From contig CBDHCD010000001.1 of NCBI GenBank assembly GCA_965260995.1, forward strand, positions 496,001-560,000: 64,000 bases of DNA, in the 5' to 3' direction. Source of the stretch: JBBROS01 sp965260995. Lineage in GTDB: Bacteria; Pseudomonadota; Alphaproteobacteria; Acetobacterales; Acetobacteraceae. The position numbers were made by a program, and so were the translations under genes. Positions 9,296-17,901 of this stretch are shown here, in pieces. Position 1 is the stretch's first letter, and the number at the start of each line of letters is the position of its first letter. The notes under the pieces were generated by a model. The model was not told where the DNA came from, did no database searches, and saw only the letters and a list, made by a program, of their open reading frames with translations.

Positions 9296-10216
9296 ATGTT
9301 GAGAACGATCCTGCTGGCCGGCGCGGCGCTGGCCTTCGCGGCCACCGCCTCGGCCAAGGACCTCAAGGCGGTCGGCGTCACCGTCGGCTCGCTCGGCAAT
9401 CCTTACTTCGTGTCCCTGAGCAAAGGCGTCACCGACGGAGCCCATGCGATCAACCCGGACGCCAAGGTGACGGTCAGCTCGGCTGACTACGACCTCAACA
9501 AGCAGTTCACCCAGATCGACAACTTCATCGCCGCCGGAGTTGACCTGATCCTGGTCAACGCCGCCGATCCCAAGGCCATCGCCCCGGCGATCAAGCGGGC
9601 GCAGGCGGCCGGCATCGTCGTCGTCGGCGTGGACGTCGCCGCCGCCGGCGCCGACGCGACGGTGCAGACCAACAACGTCCAGGCCGGCAAGATCTCCTGC
9701 GAGTTCCTCGCCGACGCCATCGGCAAACAAGGCAACGTCGTCATCGAGAACGGGCCGCAAGTCTCGGCGGTGGTGGATCGGGTGGACGGCTGCAAGGAGG
9801 TGCTGGGCAAGTACCCCGACATCAAGCTGCTCTCCTCCGACCAGGACGGCAAAGGCTCCCGCGACGGCGGCCTGAACGCCATGCAGGGTTACCTGACACG
9901 CTTCCCCGACCTCAAAGGCGTGTTCGCCATCAACGACCCGCAGGCCATCGGCAGCGACCTCGCCGCCCGTCAGCTCAACCGGACCGGCATCGTCATCACC
10001 TCCGTGGACGGCGCGCCCGACATCGTCTCTGCCCTGAAGAGCGACACCTCCATCAAGGCCTCGGCCAGCCAGGACCCTTACGAGATGGGCAAGCTCGCGA
10101 CCAACACCGGATACGGCATCATGCAGGGCAAAAAGCCGGAGAACCCGATGATTCTGATGGAGTCGAAGCTGGTGACGAAGGACAATGTCGACAGCTACAA
10201 GGGCTGGACGCAGTAA
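9296..10216 (+). CDS. Periplasmic sugar-binding protein of ABC transporter 2
   Basis: 306 aa. Signal peptide MLRTILLAGAALAFAATASA with likely cleavage before KDLKAVGVTV. The mature protein has typical Peripla_BP_4 features: SLGNPYFVSLSKGV, GVDLILVNAADPKAI and VVGVDVAAAGADATVQTNN. ATG 9296 follows CGGGAGAG; the longer frame upstream overlaps the permease stop and lacks a signal sequence, so it was not used. It closes the second importer. Confidence 0.92.
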   Translation: MLRTILLAGAALAFAATASAKDLKAVGVTVGSLGNPYFVSLSKGVTDGAHAINPDAKVTVSSADYDLNKQFTQIDNFIAAGVDLILVNAADPKAIAPAIKRAQAAGIVVVGVDVAAAGADATVQTNNVQAGKISCEFLADAIGKQGNVVIENGPQVSAVVDRVDGCKEVLGKYPDIKLLSSDQDGKGSRDGGLNAMQGYLTRFPDLKGVFAINDPQAIGSDLAARQLNRTGIVITSVDGAPDIVSALKSDTSIKASASQDPYEMGKLATNTGYGIMQGKKPENPMILMESKLVTKDNVDSYKGWTQ

Positions 10217-10610
10217 TCTCCCGTCAAGCTGTCGGGCCCCGGGCGCGAGCGACAAGGCATTCCGGCCTCGGCCGGATGCCGTGTCGGGCGAAGCAGGCTG
10301 CCGTGCCGGGCGCCACGTCCGCGCTAATCTCGGTGCGGCCGAATTCACAAATAGCGGCAATAAGCAGGGACGATCCGGTGCCGCGGTGGCGGTGACCGGC
10401 GCGAAGCCTATTCGCTCACGTAAGTCATGGCAACATGATCGAACAAAGCACCCGAACATAGCCAACGAGATCATGACCGATCTCAGCCGAGGCGAACACG
10501 AGGATCCCCGCGGGAGTGCGTCAGCCCGTCCAGCATCGTGGCGAAACCTTCTGTCAGGCTGCACTCAGTCGTGAGACTGACATGATTGGTGTTGCCTGTT
10601 GCACTTAATC
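10217..10610 (+). other. Intergenic stretch without a gene; hairpin at 10256-10280
   Basis: No convincing gene. A hairpin GGCATTCCGGCC-TC-GGCCGGATGCC (one bulged T) lies about 40 bases after the stop of the second binding protein and may end that transcript. The remainder separates the transporter locus from an IS remnant that begins at 10611. Confidence 0.6.
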
Positions 10611-11385
10611 TTAGGTTCTACAAGAGCTTAAATGCTTGTCCCTGATTGCGCCTTCGAGCCAGTCTCGTGCGGCGGCGAGGCAGAGCATGCCCATGAAGGG
10701 GCGGGCCGTTCGTCTCGTAGCGGGTCGCCACGGCCCGGTCCGTCCGCTTCGCGGCCAGACCCTTCAGCCGCCCTCAGAGGCGCTCGATCCGGTCGCGGTG
10801 GACGTGGATGAAGTCGGGACAGCGCGCGCTGGCCCCGTTCCTCTTGGCCGGGATCGCCGGGCGCGCGCCCATGGCCCGGCGCGAGCGCGAGCGCGGCAGC
10901 CCGCCCCTGGCCGTCACCGCCTCGGTCCCGAAGCCGCCGCGAGAGCGGCCAAGCGCTTCACGCTCCTCTCGGCCTGCTGGCGTTCCCCTTGCCTGGGCGC
11001 TCTCGCCACCTTCGCGCCCGCCCGGATGGTCGTCCCGTCCAGGAGGCCAGGCCCAGGTCCAGCCCGCCCGCGCGCTCCCGCGCCAACTCGAGCAGCCCCT
11101 CCCACGCGCCTTGCTTGGCCTAGCCGACGGGCAACCGCGCGGCCAGCCGCCACGGCCCCGGTTCGGCCGCGGGGATCGCCCGCCACGCCGCGCCGCCCTG
11201 GCGGCCCTAGGAGGTGGCCCCGATCCTGCGGCGCAGGCCGTTCGGCGGCGTCTCGCCGCGCGGCCGCGCCGCCTCGATCAACGGCTCCCGCATCGCCCAC
11301 TCCGCGCCCGTGACACCCTCAGTCCCAGCATTGCCTATCATGCCCCTAAACATGGGGCCAGAACTCAAGAGCTGGCAGAACCTAA
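10611..11385 (-). mobile_element. Degenerate IS5-family element
   Basis: Short inverted ends TTAGGTTCT (10611-10619 and complement 11377-11385). The minus strand encodes broken pieces of the same transposase family as the element at 26378-27240: LLDGTTIRAGAKVARAP matches FLDGTNIRARAKAAGAP, and the stretch near 10660-10720 matches the MGVLCLAAARDW end of that protein. Frames are shifted and much of the DDE region is unreadable, so it is a dead copy. It separates the sugar locus from the copper locus. Confidence 0.75.
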
Positions 11386-11405
11386 CGAGGGCACGAGGCT
11401 ACCCG

Positions 11406-12164
11406 TCATACCCCGAGCGCCCGGGCGCCCATCCACACGGCCATGGCGATCATCATCAGGTTTTCGGTCAGCGAGACGAAGCCGAGCGGGACGTTGCTGG
11501 CGCCGCCGACGCAGGCGCATTTCAGCTCGCGCTCATCGAGATAGACGGCCTTGAACACGCTCCAGGCACCCACCGCGCCGATGAACAGCGCGACCGGGGC
11601 CGAGAGGATGGTGAGCGCCCCCGAGATCATCAGGATGCCGGCGAACGCCTCCGCGAAAGGGTAGATGCGGGCGTAAGGCACCCAGCGCTGCGCCAGCAAG
11701 TCGTAGTTGAGGAACATGGTCGCGAAGCTGCGCAAGTCGCGCAACTTGAGGATGGCGAGGACGCACATCGAGATGGCGATGAACCACTCGACGGCGCGGA
11801 CCGTGAGCAGGTTGCCGTAAGCGGCCCAGCTCATCGCCAAGCCCATCAGCGCGGCGACGGCGAACACCACCAAGACGGGCGTGTAGGTGGTCGCGTTCGG
11901 GTCCGGCGGCGGGTGGCCCAGGTGCGTCTGCAGGTCGTCGTAGCCGCCGACGCGCTCGCCGCCGATGAACACCTGCGGCGTGGACTTCACACCGTGCTCG
12001 CGCTTGAACGCATCGGTTTCCTCGCGCGTGGTCAGCCAATGGTCATCGACCGCGAAGCCTTCCCGCTCCAGCATGTCCTTGGCCTGCAGGCCGTAGGGGC
12101 AGAGATGCTTCTCCATCACCATCCGATAAATCGTCGCCTGTTTCAGGCCAGCGCCTCCGTCCAT
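11406..12164 (-). CDS. Glutaredoxin-MauE/DoxX fusion membrane protein
   Basis: 252 aa. Residues 1-90 are glutaredoxin-like: the CPYG motif, with one cysteine rather than CxxC, then TPQVFIGGERVGGYDDL. Residues 95-250 contain about four hydrophobic segments of the MauE/DoxX redox-associated family and end with a conserved CACVGGASNVPLGFVSLTEN loop. Proteins of this architecture often accompany copA/copB and are thought to act in envelope thiol redox or metal handling; that role is inferred here. AGGAGAGA precedes the ATG. It is 13 bases from copB and is probably the last gene of the copA-copB transcript. Confidence 0.82.
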   Translation of the reverse strand: MDGGAGLKQATIYRMVMEKHLCPYGLQAKDMLEREGFAVDDHWLTTREETDAFKREHGVKSTPQVFIGGERVGGYDDLQTHLGHPPPDPNATTYTPVLVVFAVAALMGLAMSWAAYGNLLTVRAVEWFIAISMCVLAILKLRDLRSFATMFLNYDLLAQRWVPYARIYPFAEAFAGILMISGALTILSAPVALFIGAVGAWSVFKAVYLDERELKCACVGGASNVPLGFVSLTENLMMIAMAVWMGARALGV

Positions 12165-12177
12165 GTCTCTCTCCTTT

Positions 12178-12960
12178 TCAGAACCAAGCCTTCAGGCCAA
12201 CCAGGAAGCGGGTGTCGTTGATCTTGCTGCCTTCCTCGCGCCGCAGGCTGGAGGTGCCGCCGAACCAGCGCTGGTAGGCCACGCCCACGTAAGGCGCGAA
12301 CTTGCGGGTGATGTCGTAGCGCAGCCGCAGGCCTGTATCGATGTCCGACAGCCCGGCGCCGACGCCGCGCCCGCGGTCGATCTTGGTGTACCAGTTGGTC
12401 TCGAACTGCGGTTGCAGCACCAGCCGCTGCGTCAGGTAGAGGTCGTAGGAGGCGTTGGTGCGCAGCGCGTAATGGCCGTTGTCGCTGGCGTAGACCGTGG
12501 CTTCCACGTTCCAGAAGCCGAGTGACAACCCTTGCACGCCGAGCGCCGCCCAGGTCCGTGTCCGGGCGCTGTCGAGGTCGACGCGCACGCCGGCTTGCAC
12601 GTCGAAGTACTGATTGATGGGGCGGTCGTAGAGCAGCTCGTGGTCGCCGTCCTCCATCCGCCCGCGATTGCCGGGGTTGTAGCGCCCTTCCGACTTGAGC
12701 CAGAGCTTATTGTAGTCGTTGCCGATCCAGGCTTGCCCGTCCCAGCGGAGGTACTGCCCATCGCCGAACCGGCCCTCGAGCTGGTTGAAGAAGCCGTGGA
12801 CGTAGACGCGGTCGTCCGCGATCGGGCTGCCGTAGGGCGCGGCCCCGCCCAGCGTGTCGCTGCCTAGGCCGGAGCCGAAAAACCTGCTGTTGTCGAACAG
12901 TTGCGCGCGCGCGGGGGCGGCCGCGAGCAACGCGGCCACGGCCGCGGCGAACCCGCGCAC
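12178..12960 (-). CDS. copB: Copper resistance outer-membrane protein CopB
   Basis: 260 aa from GTG 12960 (MRGFAAAVAALLAAAPARA signal, then QLFDN). A TTG at 12969 in the same frame would overlap the copA stop; GTG 12960 has GAAGG at better spacing. The mature part is an outer-membrane barrel of the CopB/PcoB family with FGDGQYLRWDGQAWIGNDYNKLWLK (read in two segments), QAGVRVDL, and the C-terminal repeat strands TGLRLRYDITRKFAPYVGV and VGLKAWF ending in aromatic Phe. The Met/His-rich N-terminal extension of some CopB proteins is absent. It is coupled to copA upstream. Confidence 0.88.
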   Translation of the reverse strand: MRGFAAAVAALLAAAPARAQLFDNSRFFGSGLGSDTLGGAAPYGSPIADDRVYVHGFFNQLEGRFGDGQYLRWDGQAWIGNDYNKLWLKSEGRYNPGNRGRMEDGDHELLYDRPINQYFDVQAGVRVDLDSARTRTWAALGVQGLSLGFWNVEATVYASDNGHYALRTNASYDLYLTQRLVLQPQFETNWYTKIDRGRGVGAGLSDIDTGLRLRYDITRKFAPYVGVAYQRWFGGTSSLRREEGSKINDTRFLVGLKAWF

Positions 12961-12961
12961 C

Positions 12962-14764
12962 TCAGGCAACCTTCGGCAGCACGCGGAGCGTGCGGAACAT
13001 GCCCGCCTCGAAGTGGTAAAGGAAGTGGCAGTGCAGCGGCCACTGCCCGGTCGCGACCGGCGTCACCAGCACGCTGATGTTCGCCGCCGGCTGCACGCTG
13101 ATCGTGTGCAGGTAAGGCTGGTGCGCCCCGTGCCCGTTCTCCAGCTCCATCCACATGCCGTGCAAGTGGATCGGGTGCGTCATCATGGTGCTGTTGACGA
13201 AGCGCAGGCGGAACCGCTCGCCCAGCGTCACGTCGATCGGACCGACCTCGCTGAACTTCTGGCCGTTGAAGCCCCAGATGAAGCGGCCCATGTTGCCGGT
13301 CAGCGTCAGCGTGATCTCGCGCATCGGCTCCCCGCCGTGCACGCCGGGATGGACGGAGCGCAGGTCGGCCAAGGTCAGGATGCGGCGCTGCCCGGCAAGG
13401 TGGTTCAGCCCGTCGCCGGGCAGGTCGAGGCGCTGGAACGAATGGTCCAGCACGTATTGAGCCTCGACGCCGGACTCCAGACCTTTCGTGACCTCCGGCA
13501 GCCCGAGCTTCTCCTGGTAGCCGGTGCGCCGCCCCTTCTCCGCCGCGGTGACATCCTTCATGGACGGCATGATGCCGTCGATGCGCGTGCGGTCTGGATT
13601 GGACGCCGCCACCTGGCCCGGCATCATCGTCATGCCCATGTCGGCCATGTTGCGCATGGGGGCCGCATCATAGGGCGGCACGGCGGCCTGCAGTCCCGCC
13701 CGCGGAGCCAGCGTGCCGCGTGAATGGCCGCTGCGGGTCATGTTCTGCGCGAAGATCGTGTAAGCCTTGTCCTCGCGCGGCTGCACGATGACGTCGTAGG
13801 TCTCGGCCACGTTGATGCGGAACTGGTCCACCGGGACGGGTGCCACATCGTTGCCGTGCACGTGCACGACGTTCATGGTCAAGCCTGGAATGCTGACATC
13901 GTAGGTCGATTGGACGGACGTGTTGATGAAGCGGAGCCGCACGCGCTCGCCGGGGCGGAACAGGCCGGTCCAGTTCTCGTCCGCGCGCTTGCCGTTCATG
14001 AGGTAGGTGAACGCTTCACCCGTGGGTTCCTGGGCGCCGCTCGGGTCCATGCGCATCTGCGCCCATTGCCAGCGGTCCTTCGCGGTGGCCTTCAACCCGC
14101 TCTGCCGGATGTCGTCGAAGAAGGTGCCCACGGTGCGGCGGTTGAAGTTGTAATAGTCGGGCATGTGCTTGAGGTTGTTCTGCACGACCAGCGGCGAGCC
14201 ATCCATCCAGTCGCTGAGCACGACGACGTAATCGCGGTCGGCCTGGATCATCGGCGTGCCAGCGGGGTCGATGACCAGGGCGCTGTAGAGGCCTTTCTGC
14301 TCCTGGTAGCCCATGTGGCTGTGATACCAATAGGTGCCGCTCTGCACGACGGGGAAGCGGTAGGTGAAGGTTTCGCCGGGCATGATGCCGGGGAACTCGA
14401 GGCCAGGCACGCCGTCCATGTCGTTCGGTAAAATAATGCCGTGCCAGTGCAGGCCGGTCATCTCCGGCAAATTGTTGGTGACGTTGAGGGTCACCACATC
14501 GCCTTCCCGCCAATTCAGCACAGGGCCGGGGACGAGGCCGTTGATCGCGTTGGCCCAGGTCGGCGTGCCGGAGATGTTGACGCGGACGCGGTCGAGCCGA
14601 AGGTCGAAGCGGTTGCCGCGCAGCACCGGCATCCCACCGACTCCGGATTGCACGGCGGCCGATGCCCGGCCTGGCGCCGCCAACGCCGCGCCCGCGCCGA
14701 GCGCGGCCGCACCTTGGATGAAACGGCGGCGGGGAAAACTGGGGCGGTGGGGTTGGTCAGTCAT
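12962..14764 (-). CDS. copA: Multicopper oxidase CopA, TAT-exported copper resistance protein
   Basis: 600 aa. The twin-arginine signal RRRFIQGAAALGAGAALA sends the folded protein to the periplasm. Copper ligands are seen in GLHWHGIILPNDMDGVP and YWYHSHMGYQ near the N-terminus, and HPIHLHGMWMELENG and PLHCHFLYHFEAGMF near the C-terminus, which covers the type 1, 2 and 3 sites. A Met-rich stretch (MRNMADMGMTMMPG) fits a Cu(I)-oxidising CopA/PcoA. It is the first gene of a probable copA-copB-glutaredoxin operon, with a MerR-type promoter candidate upstream at 14818-14848. Confidence 0.95.
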   Translation of the reverse strand: MTDQPHRPSFPRRRFIQGAAALGAGAALAAPGRASAAVQSGVGGMPVLRGNRFDLRLDRVRVNISGTPTWANAINGLVPGPVLNWREGDVVTLNVTNNLPEMTGLHWHGIILPNDMDGVPGLEFPGIMPGETFTYRFPVVQSGTYWYHSHMGYQEQKGLYSALVIDPAGTPMIQADRDYVVVLSDWMDGSPLVVQNNLKHMPDYYNFNRRTVGTFFDDIRQSGLKATAKDRWQWAQMRMDPSGAQEPTGEAFTYLMNGKRADENWTGLFRPGERVRLRFINTSVQSTYDVSIPGLTMNVVHVHGNDVAPVPVDQFRINVAETYDVIVQPREDKAYTIFAQNMTRSGHSRGTLAPRAGLQAAVPPYDAAPMRNMADMGMTMMPGQVAASNPDRTRIDGIMPSMKDVTAAEKGRRTGYQEKLGLPEVTKGLESGVEAQYVLDHSFQRLDLPGDGLNHLAGQRRILTLADLRSVHPGVHGGEPMREITLTLTGNMGRFIWGFNGQKFSEVGPIDVTLGERFRLRFVNSTMMTHPIHLHGMWMELENGHGAHQPYLHTISVQPAANISVLVTPVATGQWPLHCHFLYHFEAGMFRTLRVLPKVA

Positions 14765-14817
14765 GTCGAACAGCTTTCACACAGGTTTGGCTGAAACCAC
14801 GTGCCTCTCGCAGAGCA

Positions 14818-14848
14818 GGTATGGGACCTTCCCACGTTGGCAGGTCAA
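14818..14848 (-). promoter_or_regulatory. Candidate MerR/CueR-type promoter of copA
   Basis: On the minus strand TTGACC (14848-14843) and CATACC (14823-14818) are separated by 19 bases, the over-long spacer typical of MerR-family promoters. The spacer region holds the imperfect dyad ACCTGCC-AACGT-GGGAAGGT. It sits about 55 bases before the copA start. Copper control by a CueR-like activator is inferred; no such gene is in the window. Confidence 0.5.
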
Positions 14849-14893
14849 GGCGCGGGTCGACGGAAAGGACATGATCGTCGCTTTTCGCCCGGT

Positions 14894-16006
14894 TCACGGC
14901 TTGCTGCCGATAGCATCTCCGATCAGGCCCGATGCCGTCCGGGGTTCCGTCGGCTCGTCGGGGGACCTGGCAGCCAGCGGGACGCCGGGCAACGTGATGG
15001 TTGCCCGCAGGCCGCCCTCCGCGCGGTTCGACAGCGCCAACGTCCCGCCCTGCTCGGCGATCGCCTGGCGCGCGATCGTCAAGCCGAGCCCTACGCCGCC
15101 GGTGCCGCGGTTGCGCGACGCTTCGGGCCGGTGGAACGGCTCGAACACTCGCTCTAGCTCGGCTTCCGGGATGCCCGGACCGCCATCCTCGATGACGATC
15201 CGCAGCGATGAGGGCGCTCGCGTCAGATGGACGGCCGCCGGTCCTCCATACGCGATGGCGTTGCCGATCAGGTTCGCCAGGGCGCGGCGCAGGGCAACCG
15301 GCCGGCAGATCGCGTTGAGATGCGAAGGTCCGTTCAACGCGACAGACCCACCGGCATCGACTGCCGCGTTGCGAAGGGTGGACAGCATGGCTCCCACGTC
15401 CGTCAGCCGCACCGCTTCGGCCCCGACGCCGCCTTGCAGGTAGGCGAGCGTCGCGTTGATCATGGCCTCCATCTCCCGCAAGTCCGCGTCGATCGTCACC
15501 TGCATCTCGGGATCGCCCAGGAATCCCGCACGAAAGCGCAGGCGCGTGATCGGCGTCCGTAGATCGTAGCTGACCGCCGCGAGCGCCTGCGCCCGATCAT
15601 GCATCAAGCGCTCGATCCGGGCCTGCATGGCATCCAGCGCACGCGCCAAGCGCCACACTTCCTCAGGCCCGCCTTGCGGCACGTCGACCCGAGGCCCGCG
15701 GCCGATGCGGTCGGCGGCGTGCACGAGCCGGCACAACGGGCCGGTCAGCCACCGGACGAGCAACAACGAGACCGCTATGATCCCGACCGCCATGAAGGAA
15801 GTGGATGCGATCGCATGGGCGCCTTGCGCGTCGCGCTGATGTAGCCATAGGCTGCCGAGGTGGAACGCCATCAAGCTCACGAGCAGCAAGAGCATGGCGC
15901 GACCCGCGAGGTTGCGCGGCCACAAGCGCCATCCTTGGACGGCAGCGCGCACGCGCGCTGCGGCGGCGGCAGTTCCCTTGCCTGGCTCGTGAGCCTTGAT
16001 TTCCAT
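14894..16006 (-). CDS. Sensor histidine kinase of a copper-type two-component system; phospho-acceptor His replaced by Tyr
   Basis: 370 aa from ATG 16006, 22 bases after the response-regulator stop. There are two hydrophobic segments near residues 35-55 and 65-90, a HAMP-like linker (LLVRWLTGPLCRLVHAADRIG), a HisKA region and a HATPase_c domain with NLIGNAIAYGG, EDGGPGIPE and GTGGVGLGLTIARQ. The dimerisation helix reads AAVSYDLRTPITRLR: the position that should be the phosphorylated His is Tyr (codon TAC at 15568-15566). In related kinases this motif is SHDLRTPITRLR. If real, autophosphorylation at the usual site is impossible and the protein may act only as a phosphatase or be dead. It lies just upstream of the intact copA. 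Confidence 0.88.
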   Translation of the reverse strand: MEIKAHEPGKGTAAAAARVRAAVQGWRLWPRNLAGRAMLLLLVSLMAFHLGSLWLHQRDAQGAHAIASTSFMAVGIIAVSLLLVRWLTGPLCRLVHAADRIGRGPRVDVPQGGPEEVWRLARALDAMQARIERLMHDRAQALAAVSYDLRTPITRLRFRAGFLGDPEMQVTIDADLREMEAMINATLAYLQGGVGAEAVRLTDVGAMLSTLRNAAVDAGGSVALNGPSHLNAICRPVALRRALANLIGNAIAYGGPAAVHLTRAPSSLRIVIEDGGPGIPEAELERVFEPFHRPEASRNRGTGGVGLGLTIARQAIAEQGGTLALSNRAEGGLRATITLPGVPLAARSPDEPTEPRTASGLIGDAIGSKP

Positions 16007-16028
16007 CACAGAACACACTGCGCGATGC

Positions 16029-16805
16029 TTACGCGCTCGTCGCCTGATGGGCCGGCGTGAACACGTAGCCCACGCCGCGCACCGTCTTGATGAAGCTGCG
16101 CCCGTCAGCCTCCCCATCCAGCTTCTGGCACAGCCGGCTGATCTGCACGTCGACGCTGCGGTCGGCAACGGAAACGGAAATACGGTTGCGCACCAGTTCC
16201 AGCAGGCGTTCGCGCGACAAAGCGCGCTTCGGATTGTCGAGGAAGGCCGTGAGCAAGTCATACTCCGCGCCTGAGAGATCGACCGCCGCTCCCTTCGGCG
16301 AGGTGAGCAGGCGCCGTCCCGTATCGAGCGTCCACCCGGCAAATCCGATCCGGCTCCCACGGGACGCCCGCGCCGGTCCGCCTGTTCGCCGCAGAACCGC
16401 GCCGATGCGCGCGAGCAGTTCGCGCCGGTCGAACGGCTTGGCCACGTAGTCGTCAACGCCGATCTCCAGCCCGTGGGTCCGCTCACCGACCTGTGCGCGG
16501 GCCGTGACGACCACGACCGGCAACCCGGCCCATCGCGGATCGCTGCGAAGGGACTTGAGCAGGTCCAGGCCTGGGGTGGCGGGCAGCATCAAGTCGAGCA
16601 ACAGGAGGTCCGGTGCCGCCGCACCGAGAAGCTGCCACATCTCGCGCCCGTTGCAGGCGCCGGTGGCGCGAAAGCCGTTCTCGCGCAGGAGTCGGACGAG
16701 CAAGCGCCGGGTCTCGCCATCGTCCTCGACGACGAGGAGGTGGGGTTCGGCCGACCCCACCGGCGGGCCAGCATCGGTCGTGGCGGTTGGTTCAGCGGCT
16801 TGCAT
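16029..16805 (-). CDS. OmpR/PhoB-family response regulator of the copper locus
   Basis: 258 aa. The receiver domain has VVEDDGETRR, phospho-acceptor Asp in LLLLDLMLPATPG and Lys in YVAKPFDRREL. The C-terminal winged helix has LSGAEYDLLTAFLDNPKRALSRE and VDVQISRLCQKL. ATG 16805 was chosen because, after removing the IS630 and IS701 insertions, it sits 6 bases after the stop of the second copB (TAGGCGTCATG). An in-frame ATG at 16826 lies in the terminal repeat of IS630 and adds seven foreign residues; it could be used now. The original promoter, upstream of copA2, has been cut off by the insertions. Confidence 0.88.
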   Translation of the reverse strand: MQAAEPTATTDAGPPVGSAEPHLLVVEDDGETRRLLVRLLRENGFRATGACNGREMWQLLGAAAPDLLLLDLMLPATPGLDLLKSLRSDPRWAGLPVVVVTARAQVGERTHGLEIGVDDYVAKPFDRRELLARIGAVLRRTGGPARASRGSRIGFAGWTLDTGRRLLTSPKGAAVDLSGAEYDLLTAFLDNPKRALSRERLLELVRNRISVSVADRSVDVQISRLCQKLDGEADGRSFIKTVRGVGYVFTPAHQATSA

Positions 16806-16811
16806 GACGCC

Positions 16812-17900
16812 TAGAGCGATTTTCATGTAGGTCTGGCGGCGCTGTATCCTGAGTGCCTGAAGTAGCCTTGCGCGTTCTGGGGCGTGATGGCGTCGAGTGC
16901 TGGTCCGAGCGCCTTGTGCAGTGCGTCGGCCGTTCGCGCGCCGGCTTGGCGCAGCTTGCCCTTCACCTTGGCCCAGGCTTGCTCGATAGGGTTCAGGTCC
17001 GGGCTGTAGGAGGGCAGGTAGCGGTAGGCGAAACCCGAGGCGTCCAGCAGCGCCCGCACTGTGGGCGTCTTGTGGGCGGCGAGGTTGTCCATCACCAGCA
17101 CGGCGTCGGGCCGCACCTGCCGCAGCTTGGGCAGCAGCACCTTGTCCAGGTAGGCCGCGAACACGGCGGCGTCGGTGGCGGCCTCGACCGACATGGCGGC
17201 CACCACGCCGCCCGCGCCGAGCGCGCCCAGCACGGTCACGCGCTGCCACCGTCCCGCAGGCGCCGTGCCCAGGGCGTGCCCAGGGCGTGCCCAGGGCGCG
17301 CCGGCCGCGCGGCGCCCCCCGTGCAGGCAGGCCATGTTGGTCAGCGCCCCGCACTCGTCCAAGAACACCAGCCGCTCCGGCGCGATCCCGCCCACCCCGG
17401 CGTCAGGATGCGCGTGCCACGCGGCCCGCGCGGCGGCCACGTCGTCACGGCCCTGCTCGGCCGCGCGCAGCGTGCGCTTTTTTCCAGCTCCAGCCCATGC
17501 GCCGCAGCCCCCGGTGCATGGTCGAGGGATGCGCCGACACCCCGGCCTTCTCGGCCAGGCGGTCCCGGCACTGCGCCAGGGTCAGGGGGTTGGCACCCTC
17601 CAGCAGCCCGCGCAGCGCCGCCTCGGCATCCCCGGACACCTGGGGCTCGAGGTGGCCGCCCATCTTGCCCGGACCGCGCCGCCCCTCCCGCCGCCACGCC
17701 CGCACCCAGTCCTGCACCGTCGAGCGCCCCACCGCGAACCGACGCGCCACCGCCGGCACCGCCTCGCCCGCCTCAACCGCCGCCTCAACCGCCGCCAGAA
17801 CCCGCTCCCGCAGGTCCGTCGAATACGCACCAGCCATCGCACTCGCCCCAAATCTGCATAGGTGGGAACAAGCCGTCGGACCTACACGCAAACCGCTCTA
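16812..17900 (-). mobile_element. IS630-family element inserted between copB2 and the response regulator
   Basis: TA dinucleotides at 16812 and 17899 mark the target duplication. Inverted ends read TAGAGCGATTTTCATGTAGG on the left and TAGAGCGGTTTGCGTGTAGG on the complement of the right. The length of about 1.09 kb is usual for IS630. It splits the copB2-copR junction. A second element (IS701) later inserted at its right end. Confidence 0.92.
16823..17837 (-). CDS. IS630-family transposase, two overlapping frames
   Basis: Frame 1 (17837 to about 17447) has a helix-turn-helix of the DDE-3 type: MAGAYSTDLRERVLAAV and GRSTVQDWVRAWRREG. Frame 2 (about 17480 to 16823) has the DDE residues in VFLDECGALTN, LVMDNLAAHKTPTV and YSPDLNPIEQAWAKVKG. 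The frames meet at an A6 run (17483-17478, sequence TGGAAAAAAGCGC). Joining them as WKKRTLRAAEQ requires skipping one A, a +1 shift or a slipped transcript with five A. It could be regulated frameshifting of the kind known in IS630 or a one-base mutation. The stop lies within 12 bases of the IS end. Confidence 0.85.
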
Positions 17901-17901
17901 G

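Noticed and set aside
16806..16826. ATG 16826 as the natural start of the response regulator
   Set aside because: It lies in the IS630 terminal repeat; reconstruction without the IS elements puts the native start at 16805.
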